From contig CM057136.1 of the NCBI GenBank assembly GCA_029964075.1, forward strand, positions 9,300,001-9,364,000: 64,000 nt of DNA. The letters run 5' to 3'. Positions 46,638 to 59,100 of the stretch are shown in pieces (within the stretch, counting starts at the first letter, position 1; each line of letters begins with the position of its first letter). A program made the translations under genes and the position numbers. Below the pieces are notes generated by a model. The model was not told the DNA's origin and searched no databases. It was given only the letters and a program-made list of their open reading frames with translations. The DNA is from Patiria pectinifera (taxonomy: Eukaryota > Echinodermata > Asteroidea > Valvatida > Asterinidae).

Positions 46638-47164
46638 AGGGAAGATACAACATTTGCAAACATCACAAAACGAAATGATCAAATTATCACGAAATACCTT
46701 ACTGGATTGTTAGGGAATAACAGTCTAAAGCATCCTGTAAAATCGTGGCTCCTGGTGTGCTGACATTTTCAAGAAAATGGTATTTTTGTATCAATTTCCA
46801 ACGCTGGTCGGCCGACCAGCGTTGGAGAAAACTGGCTTTTTTTTTAAAAAACTGCTCCAAATTTTTCATAATTAGTTATTCCTCGTTTTCTTTGCAATTG
46901 ATTACACAACTGTGAAGAGGTACAAGCCTGCTAGACTGATTCTCTGATCTTACAATTCCCCAAAGTCTATAAATTGCTCCGTTTCATCTTAAGTGGGGTC
47001 AGTGAACCAGCCTACAAGAAAATGATTGGTTTTCTTGGTTTTACCAGCATCTACGAACCCAAAACGTGAAACAAGTCATTTTAACAATATTTGCTATAAC
47101 ATGCTAATCCTCCAAATCCATTTGTTTCTGAAAATTGCAGCAAAGCAAATGTTGTACATTCCCT
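46638..47164. mobile_element. TTAA-clan MITE, family A, copy 8
   Basis: 527 bp. TTAA at 46634-46637 and TTAG at 47165-47168. The central palindrome at 46798-46825 is perfect: half-site CCAACGCTGGTCGG followed by its exact reverse complement. Probably one of the less decayed copies here. Confidence 0.84.
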
Positions 47165-47380
47165 TTAGGTAAACTAACCAAATGTTATTTTTTTTTTCCA
47201 AATATATACACACTACGGACTATCAAAAAATTACTTTAGAACCCATCAAACCAATTTCCAGTGGAAAATTTTTACAAAATTTCAAATATATACAATGTTA
47301 TTGCCATAATTTGCTATAATTTGAAACCACCATGTGGCTTACGTATAGACGAATCCAGACGCATGATTACTGTACGCTTC

Positions 47381-47492
47381 AAGGCCCCCTTCAATGGAGA
47401 AACCATTGTGCATGCTATTGTACAAAGCGACTTGCCGTGATGGATTATCTGAACAATAGCTAGCACAATGCCTTCGCCATTGAAGGGGGCCT
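47381..47492. repeat. Hairpin, arms AAGGCCCCCTTCAATGG
   Basis: AAGGCCCCCTTCAATGGAGA is inverted at 47474-47492 (CCATTGAAGGGGGCCTT), and the arms continue imperfectly through CATTGTGCATGCTATTGT / ACAATAGCTAGCACAATG. The central ~30 bp is a spacer. Confidence 0.68.
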
Positions 47493-48714
47493 TCGTGATA
47501 GCACTTCTAGCGTGCCAGGATTGGTCTATGAATTATTGGATTATTGTGTTAGACAGAAGTTTGTAACTTCTAGACGCAAAACGTGTCTTACAATATACAG
47601 TTATTGGGGTGCTGCTACGGTATATCAGACTAAAGATGGACCATTTGTCATTTGTGCATTTTTTTCATTCGAAGCAACTAAAGTACTTAAAATCTGAAGA
47701 TGGTTGCTTAACAACTAAAAAAACCAAAACCCAATCCCAAAAATCAAATCTCGGAAATTGCTGTTGAGATTGTTCATGAAGGTCGGCACGATTAATATTG
47801 CCACATCGGTGTGTCAATACAGCAAGATGTGTATACAGTGAGCTTTACAGCTTCACGGTGCAAACTGCAACTTTCGTGCGTGTCATTAATGTGAAAATAT
47901 CTTTTGTTCTCCCCTGTAGCCTGGCTTTCATTCTTGAAAATTCCCCACAAATGACATTCAAAATCTTTCTTTTTCATTGTCTGCGAAGTTACCAAGTTAT
48001 TTGTAAAGTTGGTTACGGGTACCCGATCCCATAATCTGGAACCGGTTCCTGACATCAACGGTCGGTACTCAGGTACCCGGTTCCGATGCACAGCCCTTAA
48101 AAATTAAAATAACGAATATCCTCCGAGCCAGCAGCAAGCATACCGTCTACATGTACATACACGATGTACCATTTCTCAATTAGGTTTATGTTCCCCCCCC
48201 CCCCCCCCCCCACCGAAAACTTGGAAATGTCACTGGATGCAAGATATCACTCAGATCCAATCAGCAACATGTTCTCCCACAAATTTAAACAGGAAGGGCG
48301 AGACTAGACGAAAAACCCTGGGGTTTTCACCCCCGAAAATGCCACCATTTGGTCCAAATCATGAGCACATACTCTCAGCAGGGCCACAAGTCACATTTGT
48401 ACATTCACACATTTTGCAACGCATTCTACGTCTGTCCTTATTGCAACCATAAAAATCACCATTCCTTTGCTGTCGAAATGTCCACCATTAGAATCTGGTC
48501 TCGGCGACAAGAAAAAAAAGAAACACCTTTGAATAATCAATTTCTTTTCTATCAGTCTAGCATTTTCAAAGATGACTGTACGTTGTATCTTTAAAGTTTC
48601 ACCCTGAAAAATATCTTTAACAAAAATTTTTTTCGCCAAAACCTCCAGATTGATTGCAGCATTTGAAGGCTAGGGTTAACTTAACTTTGGGGTAGTTTTA
48701 GGGGCGTGTTTCTA
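47493..48714. other. Intergenic; family B fragment and poly-C
   Basis: 47628-47715 is a fragment of family B (AAAGATGGACCATTTGTCAT, then TTTGTGCATTTTTTTCATTCGAAGCAAC-like sequence, limited to one terminal half). A run of about 19 C lies at 48192-48210. No gene seen. Confidence 0.5.
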
Positions 48715-49042
48715 CAGGGTGATGCAAAAAGAAGGAAACCCACTTTTGACAGGAATTTTAACCTACTTACTTAACTTTTTTGAAGTGTTTTTTTCTTCAA
48801 CTCAAGCTCCGGAACTCAGTCAAGCGGATGGAATAAAGCCGTCCATGGACAAACAGGTTTGGCACATGAAATTGTTAAACTAACCATACCGAGACAAAAT
48901 ATGCAGTTGCGATCATTTTTTTGTCAATTATGTTTAAAGATCAATATTTGAATTTACCATTAAATTGAATTTTTGAAACATTCTCAACACGTAGGTGAAA
49001 GTTGCTGTCAAAAGTGGGTTTCCTTCTTTTTGTACCATCCTG
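48715..49042. mobile_element. mariner-type MITE (CAGGGTGATGCAAAAAGAAG)
   Basis: TA on both sides (48713-48714 and 49043-49044). The inverted ends CAGGGTGATGCAAAAAGAAG and inverse of CAGGATGGTACAAAAAGAAG continue into GGAAACCCACTTTTGACAG. Non-coding. Confidence 0.75.
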
Positions 49043-49428
49043 TATGGGTAAGTTTTTGGGATCAGGTACCCATTACCAAAAATGGTCAGGTAATTGAAGT
49101 AACTGCTCAAATTGCCCCAAAAATGCCAAAATGTGAAGAATATATAAACTACCCACACCGAGACAAAATATGCATTTGCGATCATTTTTTCATCAGTTAT
49201 GTTTAAAGATCAATATTTGAATACCATTAAATTGAATTTTTGAAATATTTTCACCACGTAGGTAAAAATTGCTGTCAAAAGTGGGTTTCCTTCTTTTTGT
49301 ACCACCCTGTGTGGGTAAGCTTTTGGGACCGGGTACCCATTGCTAAAAATGGTCGGGCAACCAGAAACTAAAGTAACTGCAAGTCGGTGTTTTCTCATTC
49401 AGCTCAATTGCCCCTAAGATGCCAAAAT
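48886..49428 (+). repeat. Tandem duplication, ~265-bp unit
   Basis: 48886-49131 and 49150-49428 are the same sequence (CCGAGACAAAATATGCA, GTTTAAAGATCAATATTTGA, AAAGTGGGTTTCCTTCTTTT, GGGTAAGYTTTTGGGA, GGTACCCATT). The duplication includes the right end of the mariner-type MITE plus ~90 bp of its flank, so it post-dates that insertion. Confidence 0.78.
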
Positions 49429-49954
49429 GGGAAGTCAATACTCCGAGCAATAAGTAAAGTTAAAACCCTGCAGGTCAGTTTCAAGTGAAGGAATATAAAG
49501 TGTTACAGTAAGTGTCTTAGAGAGAGAGTCACTGCAAACAGGAAAACAATGGAGAGCAGTGAAAATGTGACCAAATCTGCCTACTTGCGTCAGTGGCTAC
49601 AACAAAACAATCAAATGACGAAACTTGGTATGCCAATTATCAGTTTGGTATCAGGTTCCATTAAGAGAAGTGTATTTCGTCGTGTTCTTGCATCAAGGTC
49701 TAACATCTCCTAAAATGGGCCGTATGCGAAACGCGAGTCTCAGAATGTCAAAAAGTCGTGTCTCACTTAAAACAACCCGGGAGTACACACAAAGTCAATG
49801 GACATCGAGATACGACCGTGTTGCACAGAGCGTATTCGCGCGAGATTCAACTTTGCTGCAAAGGGGAGTTATGACCTTGTTGCACTAAAGCGACGATTTG
49901 TCCTTTCTCAATGTGTATTTTTGGCATGGGAGCTCACCAATCGTTGTCCTTGTA
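49429..49954. other. 3' flank of SLC9B
   Basis: Lies beyond the SLC9B stop codon and should contain its 3' UTR. I did not find an unambiguous poly(A) signal on the - strand. + strand frames here are incidental. Confidence 0.35.
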
Positions 49955-50197
49955 CTACAGCATGGCCGAGGTTTCGGCAGGTCCCTCCCGAGGACTTTCC
50001 CTGGTCTCTTCCACCCCCTCTTGACTCCCTTGAGACTCCTCCCCTTCGGGGGAGACGATTTTAACCTCGGGGATTGGGTGGTCCACTGCGCTGTCGGACG
50101 TGGGTGATTTCTCCAAAAGCCTGGGTCCGCCCAGAGCGATTAGGATGGCGCCGATTGGGGCAGTTAGGATGATTGACAGCACGGCTAAAGTTAACAC
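49955..50197 (-). CDS. SLC9B2-like: SLC9B terminal coding exon
   Basis: Acceptor TTTTGCAG at the upstream border, stop TAG at 49957-49955. Encodes the last membrane segment VLTLAVLSIILTAPIGAILI and then ALGGPRLLEK, and a ~50-residue acidic, Ser/Glu-rich cytosolic tail ending ETSAML. Confidence 0.92.
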   Translation of the reverse strand: MLTLAVLSIILTAPIGAILIALGGPRLLEKSPTSDSAVDHPIPEVKIVSPEGEESQGSQEGVEETRESPREGPAETSAML

Positions 50198-53100
50198 CTG
50201 CAAAATTGTAATCGATTATCCGGACGATGACGGGAGGAAAGTTGAAAATAAGTCAATGCCACATGTATGTGCATAACAAGATTTGACAATTTTTAACGCA
50301 GCAGATAAATGCAAACAAGTCTACGGGGGACGTGGTAACTGAATCTGGAACATTTAGTGCATTCTAATTTTAAAGCAAAGGAATCTGACAAAAATCTGTA
50401 GTGCTGATTTCTGTTTAGAGAGCATAGTCGTTTCCTATTTCAGTCCGTACTTTTTATAAATATTCATGTCAAAATTAATGACTACCAGCAAATATCATTG
50501 GTATAATTTGGACATTAATTTTCCACGGAAATCTGATGTACTTTAGGCCAAGAAAAAAAAATGGGTTTGCCACCCTACCTAGAAAGTTCTGCAAAACCTT
50601 AATTTTGTTATAAAAAAATGAAAAGAAAAAAAGATAAAAAATGTGCAGGCTACCCCACCCTAGTTTTTGCAGACATCCTGCGTTTTAAACATTCCTCTCA
50701 TTTTTTGTAGCATTTTACCCATCCACACTGTAATAGGAAACACGCTTTTTTTCTTGCCATTATAAATCTCTCTCCTCATTGTGATACAAAATTCATATTA
50801 GCCAGTGCGGGTTGGACAAATAATGAATATGGATTGGATTTCTCGAAAGATGAACTCCAAAGTGCATATATGTTTCTTACGCAACCTGTTGTCGGTGTAC
50901 TTTTCAGCTTAGCAATGCTTGATTGAAGCAATACGTTACACCGTTATGACCAAATATGTTACACCGTTATGACCCCCACTGTAAGAGGGAACACATTGTT
51001 TTTTCTTGCCATTATAAATCTCTCTCTTCTCATTGTGATACAAAATTCATATTAGCAAGTACAGGTTGGACAGATAATGAATATGGATTGGATTTCTCGA
51101 AAGATGAACTCCAAAGTGCGTATGTTCCTTACGCAACCTGTTGTCGGTGTACTTTTCAGCTTAGCAATGCTTGATTGAAGCAATATGTTACACCGTTATG
51201 GCTAAAATGAACAGGTGGACATACTGTGACGGTTCAAGTGCGAAATTGATCTCAGAATTGTGCACTTTCAGACGTGAAGATGTGTATCCAGCAATGCACG
51301 AGCTGTCAGTGCAATAACCCCAACTGTTTTTTTGCCAAAGTTGAAATATGTTTTTTCCCTATCTTGAAGACAAATCCCAACCCCCACCCACCCCACAAAA
51401 AGCTTTCTGAAACTACCTACAGAGTTTTTTATGTTTAACCCAAACTAGCTAGGAACCTAGTCTGAGAATCAGACATTTACGTGGGCAGAGCCACGGTCCA
51501 ACGTCTGATATATCCTAACGGGCAAATTTTATGCTACCCCGCGCGCAAGCCAATCGGAGACGACTTTAGAAACTGTGACGTCATTTTGATCAGAAATTTG
51601 GCCTAAGCTGTTGATTGGTCCATTTGGCTGACATGTTTTTGTATTACAACAACAGGTTACCGAAGACCTGATATAGAAGGCGCCCGCTGAATGGTCAGAA
51701 TGTTGAGGTCAAGACGCAGTCTTGTTTTGCATAATTCTTTTTTTCTTAATTTTGCATAATAGTTTTGCAGTGCGCCACCAAGAGTTTGCCACGGAGAGTT
51801 CATTTTTCCCCAGTGCATTGTGGGAGATGGTCGACAAATTCGCAGCGCGGGACATTTGAAATGGTTAGTTTTTTCCGGTCAGTAGTTTCGTAAGCGTATA
51901 ATACGCGGATCTGTTTGCCCTTTTCTTTTCTTCTTATCAAAATGGTGTTTTTGTAAGGCGGCAGAACGCTATGCTCCAATCTATAACATATTAGCTCAAG
52001 TTGTCTTCTGACACTCATTCAAATGGACCATGTTTTGTCGACCGTAAACCTGAAAAGTGGACTCTCCATGGCAAACTCTTGGTGGCGCTTTGCATTGTGA
52101 ATCGCCCGAATTAAATGCCGAATCTGCTCCCATATCATCAACCCTTGCTGTGCAAGGGGATATTCAATTACTAGGAACCATCATCAATTCTCAATTTTCT
52201 AATTGTCACCGTGTAAACATTTGATTCAGCCTCAAAAATCCTCTAAAAAATCCTCCAAAATCATCAGTTATTTCTTGGATGTGCCAGTTGGAGGGGTGAC
52301 CACTGCCTCAAACCTTTCACATCCTCCAACAATCAACTCTGTAATACGTTGAGGCAGTGCCGAAGATAACCAGAAGCAGCACAGGTAATGTCCAGAATAA
52401 TCTCGGTCTAAATCATGCAGTCTACAACCTCAATACAATGCATCCTCCAAAATCAACCGACCCTTTCTGCCATTCAGCCTCAATCCTCCAAAATCTTCCA
52501 AACCGCCAGGCCTGGTTGATTTTGGAGGATTGAAGAGGATTTGGGTTAATAATGATAATAATGGAGTCTTATATAGCGCACGTATCTACCAACAATTAGG
52601 TACTCAAGGCGCTGGTTATTATGTCTATTATTAAAGAACGGTAAATGAAGTATATGAGAAATATGAGACCCATTAATAGCTTGTGGGAAGTAATAGAATA
52701 TTTTTTTTTTTGCAATCTTTGAATTGCACTTTTGTCTATCCCATTTAAGTTTATTTTCAATTGTCGTACAACCATTTTTAAAGGTGTTTTCACATCTGTG
52801 ACTTTAATGCTTATGAATATTAACATATTTATGAGCAAAACTGTGATGTCATTCAAGGCAGTAACAGCAGGTTTTCAGCATCAAAAGTCGCCAGAAGTTT
52901 GTGTTTTTTAACACTGGATATTTTTTTATTTTTATTGTTGTTCCAGTAAGTCAATGAGCAAAATGTTATGCACAAAAATAAGCAAAACTGTGAGCCGAAA
53001 ACCTCTGAATTTAAGAGTGTGTACTTTTCATGACATCACAGCAACAGCGCCCTCAGTTTTCAGAAACAAAAAAGAGACATCTCATGATCTTCATACATTT

Positions 53101-56100
53101 ATGGAAACTTGCACAATCTTTGTTCCAGTGTACGTGGCCCTAATAACATGATACATAACCAGAGTCTTAAAGATAACCCTATGAGTCAACGGATATGTTT
53201 AATGCTCGCGAAAAAAATTGATACAAAAATAGCCGATTACTAGCTATTTATAAACAGGGCAGGGTACTTACTTTTATTCCATTTTGTTCAGCTAATGGCC
53301 CCGCATTCTTGTTAATAGCAACCTCCCACGCCAATGGACCAATAGCAGCCTGCGTTACAAAAATGTGTACACAATTGTTTTGTTTCATGAGGTAAAAACG
53401 TTTGACATAAAGACTGATACATTGCGTTATGATAGGGCAAGTCTAAAACTTTGCATACAGTTATGTCCCATACATAACGAAAGTTTAACCCTCAAAAGAT
53501 TTTCATGGATTTCAGTATTTTTAAAGAGGTTGTGGAATGCTCGAAGACATTTCCGTCATTTTTCGGGTATATGTAGCCTAAGGTGTGATGAAATAAAAAC
53601 GACTATTGTGTCTGTCATGAAATGAGGACTCGTTTATACTACGCTGTACCGGGAGTCCTGTTTATTACATGACGTAATAAACAGGACTCGTTTATACTAC
53701 GCTGCACCGGGAGTACTGTTTATTACGTCACGATTTACTAGTTTTGTTTGCTGCCCCCAACGACGACTTTTACACAAATTGCACGTTCGGGTCGAAACAG
53801 GACCTGAAAAACAACTCTCAAAAGTACCTTTTGTACTCATTGCATGACAGACACAAAAGTCGTTTTTATTTCATCACACCCTAGGCTACATATACCCGAA
53901 AAATGACGGAAATGTCTTCGAGCATTCCACAACCTCTTTAAGCTCTGACAGGAACTTCTATGTGTCACTTCGTGGTCGGTCGGTCAGTCGGTCTGTCCCC
54001 GGGTAATGGACCAAAAAACAAGCTCTCTAAGTTTCCCATAGAAAAAAAAAGTACCAATGGACCAAAAATTGAGCAAATGCAATGCTGTTGTAAGTAACTG
54101 CACTCTTGGTGCAAGGTTTCAGAACACGCCCCTTTGTCTCGATGGATGTGCATGCACGTCTATTTCGCATATGAAGTCAGGCATTCCGGAACCGAAGCTA
54201 AAATACTATACAAATAATGAATGGTTGTGAGTGCAATGGTAAGAATGATTTCATGAGGTGACGGATGAAATGTTCCATTCCACGAGGCGAAGCCGAGTGG
54301 AATGGAACATTTCATCTGTCACCCAATGAAATTATTCTTTCCGTTGCACGAACGTGAAACATTCATTATTTGTTTTATATAACACCTGAATAAATCCTTG
54401 TCATCTGATTGGTTGACTTTTAATAGCCAATTTATTCAGGTTAAAAACCGTTTGAAAGTTTGACAAGGAAGTTCATCATATTTAATTTATGCAAACTGTC
54501 ATATTCAAGTAATCTCGATTTTAAAACAGCGCCACCGCCAGCAGCGATGACACCGTGCAATGGAAGTTCTATTCACCGTGCAATGGAACTTCCATTGCAC
54601 TGTGCGCTGCGCGCCGCGCGCGCGCCGTGCGTTGGGACGAATAATTCAATAACATGTGATCAATGATCCACCAATCAGATGACGGGGATTTATTCAGGTG
54701 TTGTATAAAACGAAATTAGCACTTCCAGGGAGGTGGAAAGTGAAGTGGTGGAGGGTCCATTTTGCCTTATCGAAGATTGGGAGGTGGCTCAGGCACTGAA
54801 GCGCACCAAGTCTGGGAAGGCCGCTGGTCCATCTGGAGTGGTTAGTGAGATGATGAAGGCCTCTGCAGGTGTCAGTGTACAGTGGATGACGGCCTTGTGC
54901 AATTCCATTTTGGCAGAAGGCCGTATTCCCACAGATTGGCAGAACAGCATCTTGGTTCCCCTGTTCAAGGGCAAGGGTGGCCCTTTAGAGTGTGGCTCTT
55001 TCAGGGCCATCAAGCTCCTGGAGCAGGCAATGAAGGTGTGGGAGAGAGTGCTTGAGGTACGTCTGAGGATGCAGGTGGAGATTGACGAGATGCAGTTCGG
55101 CTTTATGCCGGGTAGAGGAACTACTGACGCCACTTTCATTGTACGACAGCTGCAGGAAAAATTTCTGGCCAAGAAGAAGAAGCTCTACCTCGGGTTTGTG
55201 GATCTTGAGAAAGCTTTTGACCGGGTGCCAAGGGAGGTTGTGCGATGGGCCTTGAGGAAGCGGGGTGTGGAGGAATGGCTGGTGAGAGCAGTGATGATGT
55301 TGTACACTGGTGCTAGTACGGTGGCGAGGACAGGTGCAGGGGATAGCAGGAGTTTTGAGGTGAAGGTTGGTGTACACCAGGGCTCGGTACTGAGCCCCCT
55401 GCTGTTTGCTACTGTGATGGAAGTGGTGTCCAGTGAGACGCGAGGCGGGCTGCCTTGGGAACTGCTGTATGCGGACGACCTAGTCCTTATAGCAGAGACA
55501 AGGGAGCAGCTACATGCAAAGATGGCAGCATGGAGAGTGTGTCTGGCATCTAAGGGTCTGAAGATCAACGCCGGGAAGACCAAGGTGATGGTTAGTCGCG
55601 TCAGCGGTGGGCCAATGACGAGCTCTGGTGCATGGCCATGTGGTGTGTGTGGGAAAAGTGTAGCTGCCAACTCAATCCAGTGTACAACGTGTAGGAAGTG
55701 GGTTCACAGGCGATGTAGTGGCTTGAAGGGTAGTCTTCAGGCTGCTAGCGCCACGTTCGTCTGTAAGAGATGTCGGGGTGATGGTCTACGGCCAGAGGAG
55801 AGAGAAGCGGGTCTGGAGGTCTGCGGTGACACGTATGAGGTGGTGGAGTCGTTTTGCTACCTGGGTGACATGCTGGGTGCTGAGGGAGGAGCAGATGCAG
55901 CAGTGACATCACGCGTGAGGAGTGGGTGGAAGAAGTTCAGGGAGCTGGCCCCATTTTTGACATCCAAGGCGCCGCCCCTGAAGATGAAGGGCCAGGTTTA
56001 CACCGCCTGAGTCCGAAGCAGTATGGTGTGCGGCTGCGAGACATGGCCCACAAGGGTGGGGCACATCCAGCAGATGGAACGAGCAGAGATGAGAATGATC

Positions 56101-59100
56101 AGGTGGATGTGTGGGGTGTCTCTGGCTGACAGGCTGTCAAGCGAGGAGCTGAGGAGGAGAGTGGGAGTGGAGGGGATCGGCATTGTATTGAGGAGGCACA
56201 GGCTGAGGTGGTTTGGTCATGTGGAGAGAAAGGAGGATGTCAACTGGGTCAAGAGGTGTGCCAACGTAATTGTGGGTGGGCCCTCACCCATCGGCCGACC
56301 GCGCAAGACTTGGCAGAGCTCCGTGTCAGATGACATGCGACTGCTTGGAGTCAATGCGAGGGACGCGACGGACAGGGCCAAGTGGAGGAGAGCCATAGCA
56401 AGAAAGCAGGCCAACCCAGAACAGACTGGACAACGGCCTTAAAACAGACATGATGAGCAGCTGAAATACAGAACTGGCTTATTGAATATGATTTCGTGCA
56501 CTCTGGGACCGGCTTTATTTGGACGAACCCACAGAGATGAACATGGAAACTATTCTAAATAACCTTTTCTTATAGAAAAAAAAATGAATGCCGAAATAAC
56601 TTCTCTCCAAAATCTCAAAAGTTCTTGTGAACACACTGCACACCATACCTGAACTGTTGCCTTTGGTAGCCAAGCGAGGGCAGCAAACACCTTAGCTTTG
56701 ATGGTCAGTCCTGCTTTACACACCACCAGATATGTGACAATCGTGCGTATGATGAGACCTATCACCATGATAGCAATGCCATTACCTGGAAAAGAAAGTT
56801 AAACCCAGCCATGAAAGATAAAGGATCGTTCGCTTTTTGTGCATTTTTTTTTTTCATTTGGAGCAACAAAATTGCTCAAAATCTTAAGTATGTTTATGGA
56901 ATGGGCCCCTTTCTTACTTAATTTTGATGGATGTACAGCTGGGTTGCCATTAGTTTACAAGGTACTTCTAGTTTAAAGAACCAAGCATATGCTTTTTTTT
57001 TTGGAACACACCATTATGTTTTTGTAGATTGGGGCCTTTTGTTAAATATTTTAATAATAAAGTTAAGTTGAAACTGAACTTATTCTCATTTTGCTCTTTT
57101 CACGCTTCCGCCATAGGTATACAGAGCCTCGATCTGGCAACTTTACACAATAAAAAAGCCGGTTCAGTGATCTGAACCCCGACACGGGAATCACTGAACT
57201 GGCTATTTTCATTGTGTAAACTTGCCAGATCGAGGCTGTGCATGCCCATGGCGGAAGCGTGAAAAGAGCAAATACATGGTACAATGGGAACATGACTACG
57301 ATACTTGTTGAAAGCCCATATATATGATAAGAGACCAAATTTCACAGTTTATATAAACAAAAATTACTCACAAATTTGCAATTTTTCCTCATTTTGGGTG
57401 CAATGCCCCCAGAAAAAGGGTTCCATTTGAACAATGATTACAGATTCAGTGGATTCTGATAATTGCGCCAGAAAAATAAGGTATAAAGGTTTACATGAAC
57501 ACACATGTATGGTGCCAATATGTTATTTACAATTTGATTAAAAAAAAAGCCTAAAATCAGGCAATTGCTAGAGGACTTACATCCGTGAATGATATTTAAT
57601 TTTAGGCTGAAGGCTACATGTACGTGAAAGATCTCAAACAATTCAATAACATTTCAATTTCTTTTCAACGAAAAATACACTTTTTCCCCTCCATTTAGAA
57701 TACTGAGGCTCACCAACTGTGTTCCCGTCCAAGTATTCAACTGAAACCGCAGCACCGATGATACCAAACAGAATCGGCTCAAACAGCGTCCATATGACGC
57801 CTACAATCTTATTGACAGGTTCCTGAAATACAAACACAAAAAAACCCGACACTTTTCACCTTGGAGTCTTAAGTCGTGATCGCAACGGACTTAGTTTGGT
57901 TAAACTAACAAAGACTTTTGTCAACTAATACCGAGACCATTGTAAACTTAACCAAATTAAGTCAAGTGCGGCAGACGATAAACTTCCCAATTATTATCTG
58001 GTGTCGACTGTTGATAGTTTTACGGTCCGCAGCGGTTAGTTTTACAGAGCCAACTGGGTTGTGGAAGATTAACGTTGTTAGTTTTACATCACTGAAAAGT
58101 CCAGTGCGGACGGCTGTTGCTACGTAAAACTAGCGTTATGATCACGTGACTTCCATGTGGGTCACCACATTGACCTCTGTAATCCACACGCGTAGGCCTA
58201 CATACGGTATGAGATTCTACCGTATTTCTGCTGCATTATTATTTTGATGCGTTTTTACACAGCCACATATGGAGTTGGGTTTTAAAAAGATCAATAGTAA
58301 GTAGAGCACCCTTGTAAAACTGAGTGAGAAGGGTACAGTAAAGTTTATGCAATGAATGTGACTTTCTGCGGGCCGAAACTAATCCAACTGTGGATGCATG
58401 GTAGAATAACCACAATGGAATGTTTTTACAATCACCCGTGGTAACTTTTTACAAAATTAAAACCCTAATCCTGCCAGACCCAACACAGTGCATCCCGTGT
58501 AATAGTCTGGTGCACTTTGATACATTCAGCTACCAACACCAGTGCATGAACGGCCACTTCTGAGACAATGAGGCAGGCTTGTCATTTTGACAAGCGTTGC
58601 ATGTTAATGTGTATAGCAGGGTTTGTAAAGGCTACTTTTGGCATGTTTAATGCATGTTAAATGGAGAACTTGACCTTTCTATTTAAACCTAAATCAACAA
58701 ATTTGACTCTTTTATTTTACCTTAGATCTCCCCCACCCTTGAGCAGCTACAAACGGTAGGATGAGGCATCCCATAGCCCCGGCACCGGTGAATTCAGCTT
58801 GGGCAAAACCAAACAAAGACAACAGGCCTCCACCGCAGACTAGTAAGGCACGCTTCCACGTCAGAGATTTCTGGGGAAAAATAAGCAAAAATATCAAGAT
58901 TGAATGATAAAAACTGAGAGGTCAAGTTCAAGCAATGCATTCAATATGTTGCTAACCAGTTCGCGCTGGATGACGTGTATACACGCAAAGGCTTGGCGGC
59001 ATTCGGAACAGATGACAGACAAACGCGCAGGGAGCGAGGCCGGAAATATCTGTCAGCGACCCACTCGCAGCAGGCCAGAAATACAAATGTGCTGCCCGAG

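Noticed and set aside
48186..48212. Long poly-C run as a functional element
   Set aside because: Many similar G/C homopolymers occur in the window, probably slippage products, and length may be unreliable in the assembly.
54789..55670. - strand frames opposite the reverse transcriptase
   Set aside because: Shadow frames. The + strand shows clear RT motifs (YADD and others).
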